Both the position numbers and the translations under genes were made by a program. The notes beneath the pieces were generated by a model. That model was not told the DNA's origin. It saw only the letters and a list, made by a program, of their open reading frames with translations, and did no database searches. Source: Hyperoplus lanceolatus (lineage: Eukaryota; Chordata; Actinopteri; Uranoscopiformes; Ammodytidae). From it: a stretch of DNA of 64,000 bases. The DNA is taken from assembly GCA_026929865.2 (NCBI GenBank), contig CM049410.1, positions 10,495,501 to 10,559,500 of the forward strand, written 5' to 3'. Of the stretch, positions 37,357 to 47,943 are shown in pieces (the stretch's first letter is position 1; every line of letters starts with the position of its first letter).

Positions 37357-37525
37357 AACCAGACGTCCGAGATCAAAACGAGGAACATAATCCCCGAAAA
37401 GGGTGAAAACGGAGACATTTCCATTTTGACTAGCAATCATATTGAAAAACAAAACGGGAACATGTAGTTTTTTCTGTTAAGCCATGGACAGGTAACCAAC
37501 AATGGGGACGTCTGGTCACCTTAAT
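37357..37525. mobile_element. Small element with GTGACCAGACGTCC-type inverted ends
   Basis: Left AGTAACCAGACGTCCGAGAT and right end (reverse complement) AGGTGACCAGACGTCCCCAT. Common ends of short fish DNA transposons; class uncertain. Confidence 0.45.
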
Positions 37526-38110
37526 GATAGCCTATGATGTGGTAGGCTATGATCGGTATTTTGCAAATCACACACTATAAATATGATAGAGAAGCAGACA
37601 CAGATATCATTAACGTCAGCTATTTTAATAAGTTGAATAAAAAATATATGATTAGGGATATATAAATAGGCTATACATAGCCTATAAACAATAATACAAT
37701 AGCCTACATTAGATACATGACAGTTGTTTTAGGCCTATGGTAGAAGACTTAGAAACAGCTTCTTTCCACAAGCCATCACTGCACTGAACACAAACGGGCA
37801 CTGAAACGCACACACAAGGACAATGTGCAATAATTGTAAAACAAGTACAGACATTATCTATTTAACTTACAAAAGCTCACTGAAGAAAACTTGGTCTGCT
37901 GCAACTCTCAGCTCTTTTAAATCAATTCTTTTTTTATTTTTTTTATAGCCTAATTGCATTGGTTTTCTCTCATATACCATTGGTTTTAATTACAGGCTGA
38001 GATTTAATATTGCTCTCCTCTGCTACTAGCCACTGCAGGCCACATGAATACATTGTTTCAGCTAAAATGCTCTCTCTGTATTCTTAGTGATGGCATAGTA
38101 TAGTATAGAC
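37526..38110. other. AT-rich intergenic stretch
   Basis: No gene or repeat recognised except several TAGCCTA motifs and TTAGGCCTATGG at 37,728. Confidence 0.4.
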
Positions 38111-38111
38111 A

Positions 38112-38290
38112 GGGGTGTAAAGTAGCGAATTACATTTACTCACGTTCCTGTAATTGAGTAGTTTTTTCGTGTAGCCTACTTGTAATTTTTTAAGTGATTT
38201 TTAAAATCTATACTTTTACTTTTACTTTTGAGTATTTATTTTGAATTATTGTATTTCGCTACATTTTATATCACCTGCGTTACTGAGTAA
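38112..38290 (+). mobile_element. hAT-like terminal fragment (CAGGGGTGTAAAGTA end)
   Basis: Starts CAGGGGTGTAAAGTAGCG, with repeated ACTTTTACTTTTGAGTA-type subterminal motifs. It resembles the inverted fragment at about 52,555-52,724, which ends in TTTCCACCTCTG. Ends beginning CAG(A/G)GGTG are usual for hAT non-autonomous elements (inference). Confidence 0.5.
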
Positions 38291-38571
38291 AAAAAATAGA
38301 TAGGGAAAGGAGAGAAAAGAAAAGAAATATCGCGGGGGGCTTTTATTTTTACGGCACAACACCGGAAACTAACACAGAATGATCGACAGGATCATTGCGA
38401 CTAAATGATAACAACAACCATTGCTTCCCTCTATCATTAAAACAAAATAGTCCTAGTTAAACTGTCATTGTACCGCACGTGAAGACTTGAAGGCTTTTAA
38501 ATGCAGCAAACCTTTCATCCAGACGTGCGATCGGCCCCTCCCTCACCTAGCTTTCAGCTTAATTAAAGCTG

Positions 38572-40021
38572 CAGTTGATAATTGTAGCCGTTCGGAACGG
38601 CTGTTTTCCCAACGCTCTACCTGCTGTAGCTCCTCCCTCTGAACGACAGCTACGCGCATTCATGTGAATTCAGTTAGGCCTACATTGACAGGAGACAAAC
38701 ACCATGTCCGATTCCGAGGTGATTAAACATTAGTAATGATAACTACATACGTAGGCTACATATTGAGCATACATTTTAATCACAGACATACCATGTATGT
38801 TAGCTTAAAATCATTGTAAGTGTTCTGGTAGGCCTAACAAAAGTAGCTGTAACAGCCAGGCAAGATAGCAAACTAATTGTAACAGAGCGGAGAGGTGTGT
38901 GTGTATCTCCTACTAGGCTATCTATGCTCCTGTTCTGACCGCAGCTGGGAGGGGCTGCTTGGGCAGTGTTGCCAACTTAGCGATTTTGTCGCTATATTTA
39001 GCTACTTTTCAGCCCCCCGGCGACTTTTTTTTTTTTCAAAACAGCGACAAGCGACAAATCTAGCTTTTTTTCTGGTGTAATTGGTGACTTTTTCGCCGAA
39101 GCAAATATCACTTTTAACGCTTCTCAACGAGCAGCGGGAGCCTCCTGGCCCGTCCCCCGTCACAGAGCACTGACAGACGGCCCGGTCCTCGCGCAGCAGC
39201 CCCTCCCAGCTGCGGTCAGAGCAGAAGATAGGCTACACCTCTCAGCTCGGGGCTGCTGCGCGAGGAGCGGGCTGCGTGTCAGTGCTCCCGCTGCTCGTTG
39301 AGAAGAGATGATACTTGCTTTGGCGAAAAGTCACCAATAACACCAGAAAAAAAAGCTAGATTTGTGGCTCGTCTCTGTTTTGAAAAAAAAAAGTCGCCAG
39401 GGGGGCTGAAAAGTCACTAAATATAGCGACAAAATCGCTTTGAGTTGGCAACACTGATCACAGGACGAGGGCTATATGGGGCCAGCGGCAGGCAGCCTAG
39501 GGGCAGAGCAAGGGGACGAGGTCGCGGTCGGAGAGGTCTTGATGTGATAGGGCAAGAAGACATGGCCGGTGTACTTTTTTTCAAGCTCTCTCCGTCTCCC
39601 TTTCAGGAGTTAACTTTTCAACATTCGTCTTTCCTCGTTTTTTTGCCGTCTTTGCGGTGTTAGTTGTTAGTATCCTGGGAATGGTAAATTGAGGGTTCGT
39701 TTGTGAAGACATTGCTACTTGCTGTCCGCCGTAGTAGCAGTAGGCTAGTTTCAGACTGCTAGGGTCGTGAACGCTCACGCAACTGACGCATCAACGTCGT
39801 TGCCAAGGTCCCACAGCCAATAAGAACGGAGAATCTGACCTCGCTCTGATTGGTCAAAATTAACATGAGCGGTGGCAATTTTGGGGGGCAGCACACAGAG
39901 GCAGGGGGGGAGCAAAGTGATAAAAAAATATTTTCAGACCACTTCACCTACATATAGCTGAATGGCTATTATGACAGTTTTGCCAAATATTACAGTAAAA
40001 AAACTCTCAACTGCCGCTTTA
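38572..40021. mobile_element. 1.45-kb element with TTAAAGC(T/G)GCAGTTGA inverted ends, host of a nested fold-back
   Basis: Left TTAAAGCTGCAGTTGATAAT and right end (inverted) CTTAAAGCGGCAGTTGAGAG. Inside are a short ATG-started MSDSEV piece (38,704) and an Arg/Gly-rich open stretch (39,463-39,570, GRARGRGRGRRG). These may be remnants of element coding sequence or captured exons; I cannot tell. The fold-back at 38,966-39,456 interrupts it. Confidence 0.5.
38966..39456. mobile_element. Fold-back element with CAGTGTTGCCAACT ends
   Basis: Left CAGTGTTGCCAACTTAGCGA; right end inverted CAGTGTTGCCAACTCAAAGC. The arms also share the ATATTTAG, AAAAAAGTCGCC and CGCTGCTCGTTGAGAAG tracts over some 180 bp. 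Outside and within, a second palindromic pair (GACCGCAGCTGGGAGGGGCT at about 38,938 and inverted at about 39,202) suggests nested rearrangement. CAG...CTG ends resemble hAT elements, but no 8-bp target duplication was found. Confidence 0.6.
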
Positions 40022-41387
40022 AGTCCGAATATGTCGTCGAAGACACGTTCGCGCATGCTTACTTCTCATTCCCGTAACTTTTAAACCGTTTCTGATATCT
40101 AGATAATTCAAAAACTATCAGAAAGCGGAGAAGTAGAGCTTTGGGACCTATACTAATCATTACGGTAGCCCACTGGACTTCCGCAGTACGATCGTCCAAT
40201 CGCAGACGAGATTCACCAGCATGTGACGTATTTGTGACGTAACTCCTGAATGGCTGGGGCAATTCAAAATATTCGACCGGTTTCTGAAAGGAAATAACGA
40301 GAGCTTTACGGTAAAAACACTAAACATAGGTCGAGCCTGAGCGAGGGAAGGATGACACATTCGGACCAACAGTGTTCAGTTGAGCGGGTGAACGACATCG
40401 CGGACATCGTGTGGAGAGGTTTATTGAGTTTTGGAGAGCACTTTCAGACATATTTGAGCTTTTGTCTAAGAAATAACATGCTAAGGAAGTTAGCAAGAGT
40501 GAGCAAACGTCCCTGGAGTTTCATTACTGTCACACAGCAACTCCAAAGGGAATAGTGGAGAGAGTAGAGCAGAAAATATGTCTCTGGAACTAACAAAACG
40601 CCTTTGCACTCCTCTCATAAAAAATATCATATCTCAAAAACTAAAACAAGTACATTGTTCAAATCACAAATGAAGTCTTCAGAAATATTTTGTTCATGTT
40701 TCTACTTTCAGAAATATTTTGTATGAATATATATATTTTTTAGTTAGTAGAATACGAGGGAAATATATATTACGATATTTATATTTTTCTCATTTATGAC
40801 ACAATTTCAACATTTTCATTAATAATTGTGAATTATTTACTTAGATAACCTTTTAGATTGGGTTGTACAGATTATAATGATATGAAGCATTTGAAGATAC
40901 TCAAAGAAATCACTTCACAGTGAGCAAAAATACAAATGTATGCACAGGTGTTTTTGAGCCCCATGAAAAGATATCACTCTGGGCCCCCAACCAGGCCAAG
41001 CAAATGCAATGTTCTGTAACGGAACGTCCAGAACCCAACAGATCCATTGAAGCTTAAGACACCTAAACTACCTATAACTCTATTCATACAGGCGAGATAA
41101 CTAAACTACCTATAACTCTATTCATACAGGCGTGCACCTATGTTGAAGTCCAATACTAAAGGCCTACAATACACTGAGCTGTTAAAATACAACACTGTGC
41201 AAATGTTCAACATTCTGCAGACAATTCTCTATACGATGCAAGGCTAATATTCTGGAAAACAAATCTGCTACAGGCCATCTCTTATGGTGAAAATCACATT
41301 TTATTTTTTCAATTCTCAAATGAAAAAAAATCTCAACATCAATTGTGGTGTCAATGTACGTAATATAACTCTTTAAATTAACAAATT
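40022..41387. other. Intergenic sequence left of the BEL/Pao element
   Basis: No exon recognised. A direct duplication of about 40 bp (TAAACTACCTATAACTCTAT...) lies at about 41,068-41,135. Confidence 0.4.
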
Positions 41388-41392
41388 GCGTC

Positions 41393-42077
41393 TGTTGTGG
41401 AGAGAGATTATATTCTGGTAAGAAATAGCTTAGAAGCCGCTATGGTGCATCTGGTAAAAATGCGCAGAGAGTGTATAGTCCAAATGGGGTTTAATGAAGA
41501 ATGCAGAATAAACATCGGTGGTTCACAACTGTTGGAAATGAGTGTGGTTCTGTAAATAGACAAATAAATACAGAAAGAATACTTAGCCACACATAATACA
41601 ATGCTGCTTACACACACCAGGCTAATAACAATATTACAGTCAAACAACAGTAATATAAAACATAACAGCGATCTCTTAAATAATTAAATAATATGCGTCA
41701 CGTTCATATGTTAATGGCGTTCCGACGCTGCCGTTGCATTAACATGTTATACAATACAGAAAACGCTAGTAATGGCGATCTAACAAACAACATAAAACGC
41801 CCTTACATAAGCATAAAGGGGAAGGTACTTACAGGTATATGAACGCACACAATACTGGAATAATCAACAGTTAAACACACACGGCCAACTCTCTCAGGCC
41901 GTTCGCGCTGATGTCCGCTGTCACACTGTTCCCTCGGCAACTACATCACCCACTCGCTCTCTAATTAGATGCACGAGAGGAGACAGGTGTGCATGCACCG
42001 AAAGCATGACCATACATAAAAAAAACTGGCCGCTCACGTGAACAACTGTAGTAACTAACCAACGGCCCTTTACAACA
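41393..42077 (-). repeat. BEL/Pao 3' LTR
   Basis: 685 bp with TG...CA ends. In plus orientation it starts TGTTGTGGAGAGAGATTATA and ends GGCCCTTTACAACA. Preceded by GCGTC. Confidence 0.95.
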
Positions 42078-42089
42078 GCCGCCCCCAAA
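42078..42089 (-). other. BEL/Pao polypurine tract
   Basis: Read on the minus strand, TTTGGGGGCGGC lies immediately before the 3' LTR, the expected place for the plus-strand primer. Confidence 0.65.
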
Positions 42090-42119
42090 TATGGCCTGCC
42101 ACATTTGCTCTAATTTGCT

Positions 42120-44126
42120 CTACGAAGGGCTGTGTGGTTCCGGGTCCATCTCCGGGGTGGCAGGTAGTACAATGAGGCGGGCCACCGGTCTGATGTACTT
42201 CCTGTCATTGACCTTGACCTCTGCTGCCCTGATGCGTCCATCTGCTCCAGGGAGCACCTTGGTGACTCGGCCCACAGGCCAACTTGCTCTCGGGAATTGA
42301 GGGTCCACCGCCATGACGACTTCACCGGGCTGGAGGGCTGGAGTGTCCTTCTGCCACTTCCCGCGGGTTTGGAGACCAGGAAGATAATGTCTGATAAACT
42401 GGGCCCAGAACTGATCTGCCAGGATCTGGGAGTGCTTCCAGCGGTGACGACTCAGGAGGTTGGACTCATCATAGACTGATTGAGGAAGAGACGGGTCGCG
42501 CCGCCCCATCAACAGCAGGTTTGGGGTCACCGGATCAGGGTCAGCCACATCACTTGACACATAACCCAGGGGCTTGGAATTCAGCACCCCTTCCACTTCG
42601 ATTAGGACCGTTCTCAACACCTCCTCAGTGACTGCTTGAGGTTGAATGGTGGCGTACAGGGCAGTCTTCACTGACGTTATTTCTCTCTCCCAAATACCAC
42701 CGAAATGAGGAGCACTGGGTGGGTTGAACTTGAAGCTGATCTGGTAGGCAGCTAGCTGATCCTTCGTTGCGGGATGTAATGCCTGGAACGCTTCGTGGAG
42801 CTCTCTGTCTCCACCCTTAAAATTTGTGCCCTGGTCAGACAGCAACTCGGATGGTTTCCCTCTCCTCGCGATGAATCTGCGGAGGGCCATCAAGAAAGAG
42901 TCGGTGTCGAGGCTGGTCAGGACATCTATATGGACTGCACGCGTTGTGAGACACTTGAACAGTATGCCCCATCTCTTCTCACAGCGTCGTCCGATCTTAA
43001 CAGAGAATGGGCCAAAACAGTCCACGCCTGTGGAAAAGAAGGGGGGCTTTAACAAGCGCAGCCTCACCTGAGGGAGGTCTGCCATTTTGGGCACTGTGGG
43101 TCGGGCTCTCCACCTCTTACAATCAGGACAAGAGTGCTGATGCCTCTTAACAGCCTCCCGCCCATGTAAGATCCAAAATTTTCTCCTGATCTCGGCGAAG
43201 AGGCGCTCTGAGCCAGGGTGCTGGAGGTCCTGATCAGCATCATGGATAAGGAGCTTCGTAATCTTGTGGGCTGGATCCAAGACCACTGGATGGGTCGCAT
43301 CCGCTTCCATCAGCTCACTGCGACGAAGCCGTCCTCCAACTCTGATCAACCTTTGTGCCTCATCGTATTTGGGAGATAGAGTTAACAGCCGACTGGTGGA
43401 TAACACCTCTTTGCCCGCAGATAAGCGAGTGCAGTCCTCTGAGAAGCTTTCACGCTGATCCTGCCGCAGGAGGTCCAACTCCGCTTCTTTGTAGTCATCA
43501 GCAGTTGGGCCACTCTGGCTGGCGGCCGCCCCTTGGCGGGACAGTGCAACAGCATGCGCCAGTTCTCTGAATGAGGTATACTGCTCCGGATCTGGGAGTG
43601 CAGTTACTGCTAAAGCATAACTGCAGAAAGTCGGCTTCCGTACCTCAGCTTCTTCCTCCGCTGGGCCTTCAGATGGCTTGGTCGGCCAGAATTCCGGCAA
43701 CTGTGTGAGAAAGGCTGGTCCATCCTTCCAACGGCAATCTTCAGCAAGCTCGGACAGAGTCTTCCCGCGTGTGATATCGTCTGCAGGATTACGAGCTGTA
43801 TCCACATAGCGCCAGCTGCTACCATCTGTTAGCTCTTGGATCTCTGCCACTCTTGTGCCGACAAACACCTTAAAGCGGCAGGACTCTGACTGGATCCAAG
43901 TGAGTACTGTAGTGGAGTCTGTCCAAAGCACAACGTCCTGGAGGGGGAGGGTTAGCTCCCTCTGGAGCAACACAGCCAGTTGGGCTCCGGTCAGTGCAGC
44001 ACACAACTCCAGTCTCGGCATTGACTGCTGCTTTTTCGGTGCAACTCTAGATCGCGCGGTGAGGAAAGACACCTCAACCCGTCCTTGCTGATCCTCTGTC
44101 CGCAGGTAAGAAACAGAACCGTAAGC
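42120..44126 (-). CDS. BEL/Pao pol, RNase H to integrase part (downstream of the in-frame stop)
   Basis: This frame continues directly from the gag-pol frame after the TGA at 44,127-44,129; the first ATG is at 44,072. Residues are numbered from that ATG. It contains the RNase H block LWTDSTTVLTW (about 49-59), an integrase zinc finger with H277, H285, C315 and C318, and the DDE core with D351 in GVDCFGP, D413 in LSDQGTNF and E463 in GGIWERE. A C-terminal region with VNDRKYIRPVARLIVL is typical of BEL/Pao integrases. It ends near the purine tract. Without readthrough this part would not be translated with the upstream polyprotein. Confidence 0.9.
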   Translation of the reverse strand, partial: AYGSVSYLRTEDQQGRVEVSFLTARSRVAPKKQQSMPRLELCAALTGAQLAVLLQRELTLPLQDVVLWTDSTTVLTWIQSESCRFKVFVGTRVAEIQELTDGSSWRYVDTARNPADDITRGKTLSELAEDCRWKDGPAFLTQLPEFWPTKPSEGPAEEEAEVRKPTFCSYALAVTALPDPEQYTSFRELAHAVALSRQGAAASQSGPTADDYKEAELDLLRQDQRESFSEDCTRLSAGKEVLSTSRLLTLSPKYDEAQRLIRVGGRLRRSELMEADATHPVVLDPAHKITKLLIHDADQDLQHPGSERLFAEIRRKFWILHGREAVKRHQHSCPDCKRWRARPTVPKMADLPQVRLRLLKPPFFSTGVDCFGPFSVKIGRRCEKRWGILFKCLTTRAVHIDVLTSLDTDSFLMALRRFIARRGKPSELLSDQGTNFKGGDRELHEAFQALHPATKDQLAAYQISFKFNPPSAPHFGGIWEREITSVKTALYATIQPQAVTEEVLRTVLIEVEGVLNSKPLGYVSSDVADPDPVTPNLLLMGRRDPSLPQSVYDESNLLSRHRWKHSQILADQFWAQFIRHYLPGLQTRGKWQKDTPALQPGEVVMAVDPQFPRASWPVGRVTKVLPGADGRIRAAEVKVNDRKYIRPVARLIVLPATPEMDPEPHSPS

Positions 44127-47100
44127 TCATTCGGACGCATCACAGAAGATGTGGACTGTGCGAGTGCAGGCTACACAGTCCATCTGGGGGGTCACATAGC
44201 AGCGGGGGAGGGATATCTGTGGTAGGTGTTCCAGTTCCTTCTCCCATGCTGCCCGCATCTGCAATGCCTCTTCCGGTAGGGCTGGATCATCCCAGTCTCT
44301 GGCTTTACTCCACTGGAACTGAACCAAGACTTTGGCCCTGGTGGTGAAAGGACTGATGTAGCCCAGCGGGTCATAGAGGCTTGCCAGTACCCGATAGATA
44401 TTTCTCATGGTCGGCTCAAGGTGGTCCTGTAGACGGCATTTATACCCGAGGGTATCTGAATGGCAGAACCACCGGAGACCCAAAGCTAACTCCTGTGGGT
44501 CTGTCTCTGACTCGTTGAGCCACAGCTCGTTACTCTCTGACCGTAGATCCTTTGGTAGGTGACTGATAGTCTCAGGTGTGTTGCTGGCCCACTGACGCAG
44601 CTCGAATCCACCATCAGCCAGGAGTGACTGCAGCTTATTCACCAGTTGCTTCGCTTCATCCACGGAGGGCACACTCCGGAGACAGTTGTCTACGTAGAAG
44701 CATCCTTCCACTGCTACACGGACGTCCTCCCCTGGCTGGCTGTGATCGAAAACGTGTTTCTGAAGCGCAAAGCTCGCACAGCAGGGACTGCAGGTGGTCC
44801 CAAATGGGAGAACCTGCCACTCATAAACGCTGGGTAACGCCTCCCTCTGCAGGTCTCTCCACAGGAAGCGGACAAGGGACTTGTCCTCAGGCAGCAGCCT
44901 CACCTGGTGGAACATCCCTTTAATATCGCCACTGATAGCAACAGAATGCTCCCTAAAACGCAGCAACACCCCCAGCAAACTTGATGTCAGTGTGGGCCCA
45001 GGAAGGAGCAGGTTGTTCAGGTTGGCAGCCTTATATGTGAAGGAGCAGTTGAAAACGATGCGGTTCTTCCCATTATGGCTTACCATGTGATGAGGGATGT
45101 ACCACGACTCACCATCTCGCTCCAGCTCCTCCTCCTTGACCCGCACAGCATACCCTGCTTTCTCCAGCTTCCGAATCTCTGCACAGTAGGCTGCTGCCCG
45201 CTCAGCGTCCTTGGCTAAGCGTCTTTCAGTGCCACGGAGAAGAGTGAGAACGGCTTCCTTTGGCGCCTGCAGCTTGGGCATGTCCTTAACCCGCAGCAGT
45301 GGGGTGGCATATCGCTGAATCCCTTCTACCGCCACCCGCTGAGTTCTCTCCTCCAGCAGGATGATGGCCTCTTGGTCCTGTCTGGAACGGGAAACTTGCT
45401 TCTCGCTTCTGTAAGGGAGCACATCCATCTGCCAGAGCCTTTCCACATGCTGCAATAACTCTGCAGCGGGCGAGAACGTGGACACATGCAGACACTGTGT
45501 TGGCTGGTGCTGATGCTGCACAAACCTAGTCGGTCCCTGAAGAGTCCATCCCAGTCTGGTTTTAACCGCAGCCGGACCTCCAGGGGGTCCCAGGCGGACT
45601 GGCTCAACCGCGGTGATAAGGTGGGGGTAATCGGAACCGATCAACAGCACGGGATGAACTTCACTGAAGGCTTGGAGCGGCAGCCCTCTTAAGTGCCTGA
45701 ATTTCCTCTGCAGCATCTTAATCGGGTAAGTGTGCTCTGCCAAGTCCAGCTGATCGGCTGTGAAGGCTCCTTTTATCTGAAAGGTCTTGTGTGGCTGGCA
45801 GGTGGGGGATATGGAGAAGGAGACAGATGACCCATGTACCACCCTACTATCCTGGTGCACCGTTCTCAGCGATAGATTTTCTGGTTCACCCTGTAGCTTT
45901 AGGATCTGAGCAGCCATGGCGAGCAGGATGGTGCGCTCCGAGCCATCATCCAATATGGCGTACGTTTCCATGCAGTGTTTCCCGTTGCGCAGGATCACCT
46001 TGCTCACTTTTAGCATCACCGAACTGCAGCCGGATCGTCGATCCAGATAGTAAACATCGCTCACCGTACTCACCGGACCGGAACTGTTTCCTGTTACTGG
46101 CTTAGCATTGACGTCATGAAGGGCCTCCAAATGTTTCCCCTTACATGTCTTGCAGGTGATCTTCAGTCGACACTGCGCGGCTTGGTGAGAGCGGCCGCAG
46201 CGCCAACACTTCTTGTTGGTCTTCACCCATGTGCTCTTCTGCTCGGCAGTCAGCTGACTGAAGTTGGAACACTGGTTCAAATAGTGCTGTGAGTTAGAAC
46301 AGTAGGGGCAATACACCTGTCTATCCCCTGGCAGGCTGCTTACAGGCGCGGATGACTCTTCCTCTGGGTGGCTCTCCTGCTGATCGGCGCCATACAGCAT
46401 ATTGGTAGGCCGAGTCCACTTGGGATCCCTGCGCTTATCGGGTTTTAGGTCTCCGTCATGTTTGCTGCTTCCATCGAGGGACTCGAACACAGACTCCTGC
46501 ATCTTCAGCTCATACTCTAGCCATTCTCCAAAATTCTTCAGAGTGGGAATGCGTATATGCTGGGGGTACAGATACCTCTCAAACTCTGCTCTCATGTCCT
46601 GTGGGAGCTTGGAGAGCAGCCGTGCCACATGTGACCCACACTGCAACTCGACATGGCCATTCTCCCCAAGGTGGTCTAACATTCCTACCAGTGCCCTCAC
46701 TCGAAGTGCAAACCTCTTGAAGGCGCAGCTGTCATTGCAGCGAATGTTGGGGGCTTCCATCAGTTCGGCTATGCGTCTCAAGGCCAGCTGGTGTGGTTGC
46801 CCGTAGTGCTCTGTGAGGGATGCCATGGTGTCGGAATAGGGCTGCTTGGAGTTGGTATAGGAGTCGGCGATTAGGAGAGCGTCCTCAAACCTAAGGTGAT
46901 CCACCAGAACTTGGTATTTGAAGCGCTCCGTAGCATCAGCTGGGAGCAGGTTATCCAGAGCAATCTTTAATCTGGTGAACTCTCTTGGGTCCCCCCTGGT
47001 GAATATGGGAATACTAGGTTTTGGTCCACGGTACACCTTCTCTTGCTTCCAGTTGCGATCACTGTGGTCCTGTTGATGAGCTGCTGCTTCGCCGCCTGAC

Positions 47101-47894
47101 TGATGGATGCTGTACACTGATCCACATACAGAGCCTGCATCTGGCTCACCGTAATCTGGTGTGGGCACTGGAGGTGGCTGTTGAGCCTTCCCAAACCTTT
47201 TCAGGTACTCTGTCAGCTCTTCCACCAGGTTACTTCGGGTGGCGGTCACCGGTGCTGGTTGTAAGGGCTCAACCACTGGTGGAGGTGGTGGGGGAGGCCA
47301 ACAATCCTCTTCTTCGACAGGTGGGGCATCAGTGAACTGCTGCACCTGTGGTGGCGGAGGTGGTGGTGGTAGGCTGTCCACCTCTGGTCTCATTGAACGT
47401 GTAGTGGACTGGTGTAACTCTAAGCGGACAGGTTGAGGAGGTAAGGAGGTGCCTCCTGTAGTACTGGCATCCAGCTGTCTCTTCATTTGTGTCACTGTGC
47501 AGTGAAACCTCTGATTGTCCTCCTGAAGCTGCTTTATTGCATCCAAGATAACCGACGTAGCCTCTGATGCTTGCGAATATTGGGGGGCAGGAGTACTCTG
47601 GTATTTAGGTCTGAGGGGGGCGGACTGACTAAACCTTTTTAGTATGGCACCGGTATCCACAGACCACTGCTCATGAGGCGGCTGAAGGGCAAAAGGGACC
47701 ATCTCGGCTGCCCTCTCTGCGCCGCCATTGGACTCCTGGATCCGAGCGGGGTGAGGCGTTGCTTGAGGTGAAAGTGGACGTTGCTCGTAACGGGGTTGGG
47801 AGACGGCATAATCATCAAGCCAGGCTGGTGGTCTTCTCTCACGTCTGGGCCGGGCGTCTGCTTCGTGACTGAACTGGTCTGTAGGCCTATACAT
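44127..47894 (-). CDS. BEL/Pao gag-protease-reverse transcriptase polyprotein (1,255 aa, stopped early)
   Basis: The ATG at 47,894 lies 28 nt after the primer site. Gag has poly-proline blocks (about 175-207) and a DUF1759-like capsid region (about 290-450), then three zinc knuckles (CPYC at 529, CWRC at 563, CKTC at 581). The aspartic protease motif AILDDGSERTIL is near 646. Reverse transcriptase spans about 905-1,100, with FNCSFTYK, ISGDIKGMFHQ, LPFGTTCSP and the catalytic YVDN at 1,067. RNase H starts with HIFCDASE, where TGA interrupts the frame at 44,127-44,129. The next codons stay in the same frame, so the lesion is a single nonsense change, possibly a CpG transition. Otherwise no break is seen. 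Confidence 0.93.
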   Translation of the reverse strand: MYRPTDQFSHEADARPRRERRPPAWLDDYAVSQPRYEQRPLSPQATPHPARIQESNGGAERAAEMVPFALQPPHEQWSVDTGAILKRFSQSAPLRPKYQSTPAPQYSQASEATSVILDAIKQLQEDNQRFHCTVTQMKRQLDASTTGGTSLPPQPVRLELHQSTTRSMRPEVDSLPPPPPPPQVQQFTDAPPVEEEDCWPPPPPPPVVEPLQPAPVTATRSNLVEELTEYLKRFGKAQQPPPVPTPDYGEPDAGSVCGSVYSIHQSGGEAAAHQQDHSDRNWKQEKVYRGPKPSIPIFTRGDPREFTRLKIALDNLLPADATERFKYQVLVDHLRFEDALLIADSYTNSKQPYSDTMASLTEHYGQPHQLALRRIAELMEAPNIRCNDSCAFKRFALRVRALVGMLDHLGENGHVELQCGSHVARLLSKLPQDMRAEFERYLYPQHIRIPTLKNFGEWLEYELKMQESVFESLDGSSKHDGDLKPDKRRDPKWTRPTNMLYGADQQESHPEEESSAPVSSLPGDRQVYCPYCSNSQHYLNQCSNFSQLTAEQKSTWVKTNKKCWRCGRSHQAAQCRLKITCKTCKGKHLEALHDVNAKPVTGNSSGPVSTVSDVYYLDRRSGCSSVMLKVSKVILRNGKHCMETYAILDDGSERTILLAMAAQILKLQGEPENLSLRTVHQDSRVVHGSSVSFSISPTCQPHKTFQIKGAFTADQLDLAEHTYPIKMLQRKFRHLRGLPLQAFSEVHPVLLIGSDYPHLITAVEPVRLGPPGGPAAVKTRLGWTLQGPTRFVQHQHQPTQCLHVSTFSPAAELLQHVERLWQMDVLPYRSEKQVSRSRQDQEAIILLEERTQRVAVEGIQRYATPLLRVKDMPKLQAPKEAVLTLLRGTERRLAKDAERAAAYCAEIRKLEKAGYAVRVKEEELERDGESWYIPHHMVSHNGKNRIVFNCSFTYKAANLNNLLLPGPTLTSSLLGVLLRFREHSVAISGDIKGMFHQVRLLPEDKSLVRFLWRDLQREALPSVYEWQVLPFGTTCSPCCASFALQKHVFDHSQPGEDVRVAVEGCFYVDNCLRSVPSVDEAKQLVNKLQSLLADGGFELRQWASNTPETISHLPKDLRSESNELWLNESETDPQELALGLRWFCHSDTLGYKCRLQDHLEPTMRNIYRVLASLYDPLGYISPFTTRAKVLVQFQWSKARDWDDPALPEEALQMRAAWEKELEHLPQISLPRCYVTPQMDCVACTRTVHIFCDASE

Positions 47895-47922
47895 CTTTGG
47901 TTGCCTCCACAGTAACTTCTCT

Positions 47923-47940
47923 TCCCGGGTTTCGGCACCA
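47923..47940 (-). other. BEL/Pao primer-binding site, matches tRNA-Phe
   Basis: On the minus strand TGGTGCCGAAACCCGGGA lies three bases after the 5' LTR. It is complementary to the 3' end of eukaryotic tRNA-Phe including CCA (acceptor strand TTTCGGCA-CCA). Confidence 0.8.
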
Positions 47941-47943
47941 ATT

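Noticed and set aside
42795..43071. Plus-strand frames within the BEL/Pao interior (also 44,576-44,923, 46,402-46,806 and others)
   Set aside because: Antisense shadows of the continuous minus-strand gag-pol frame.
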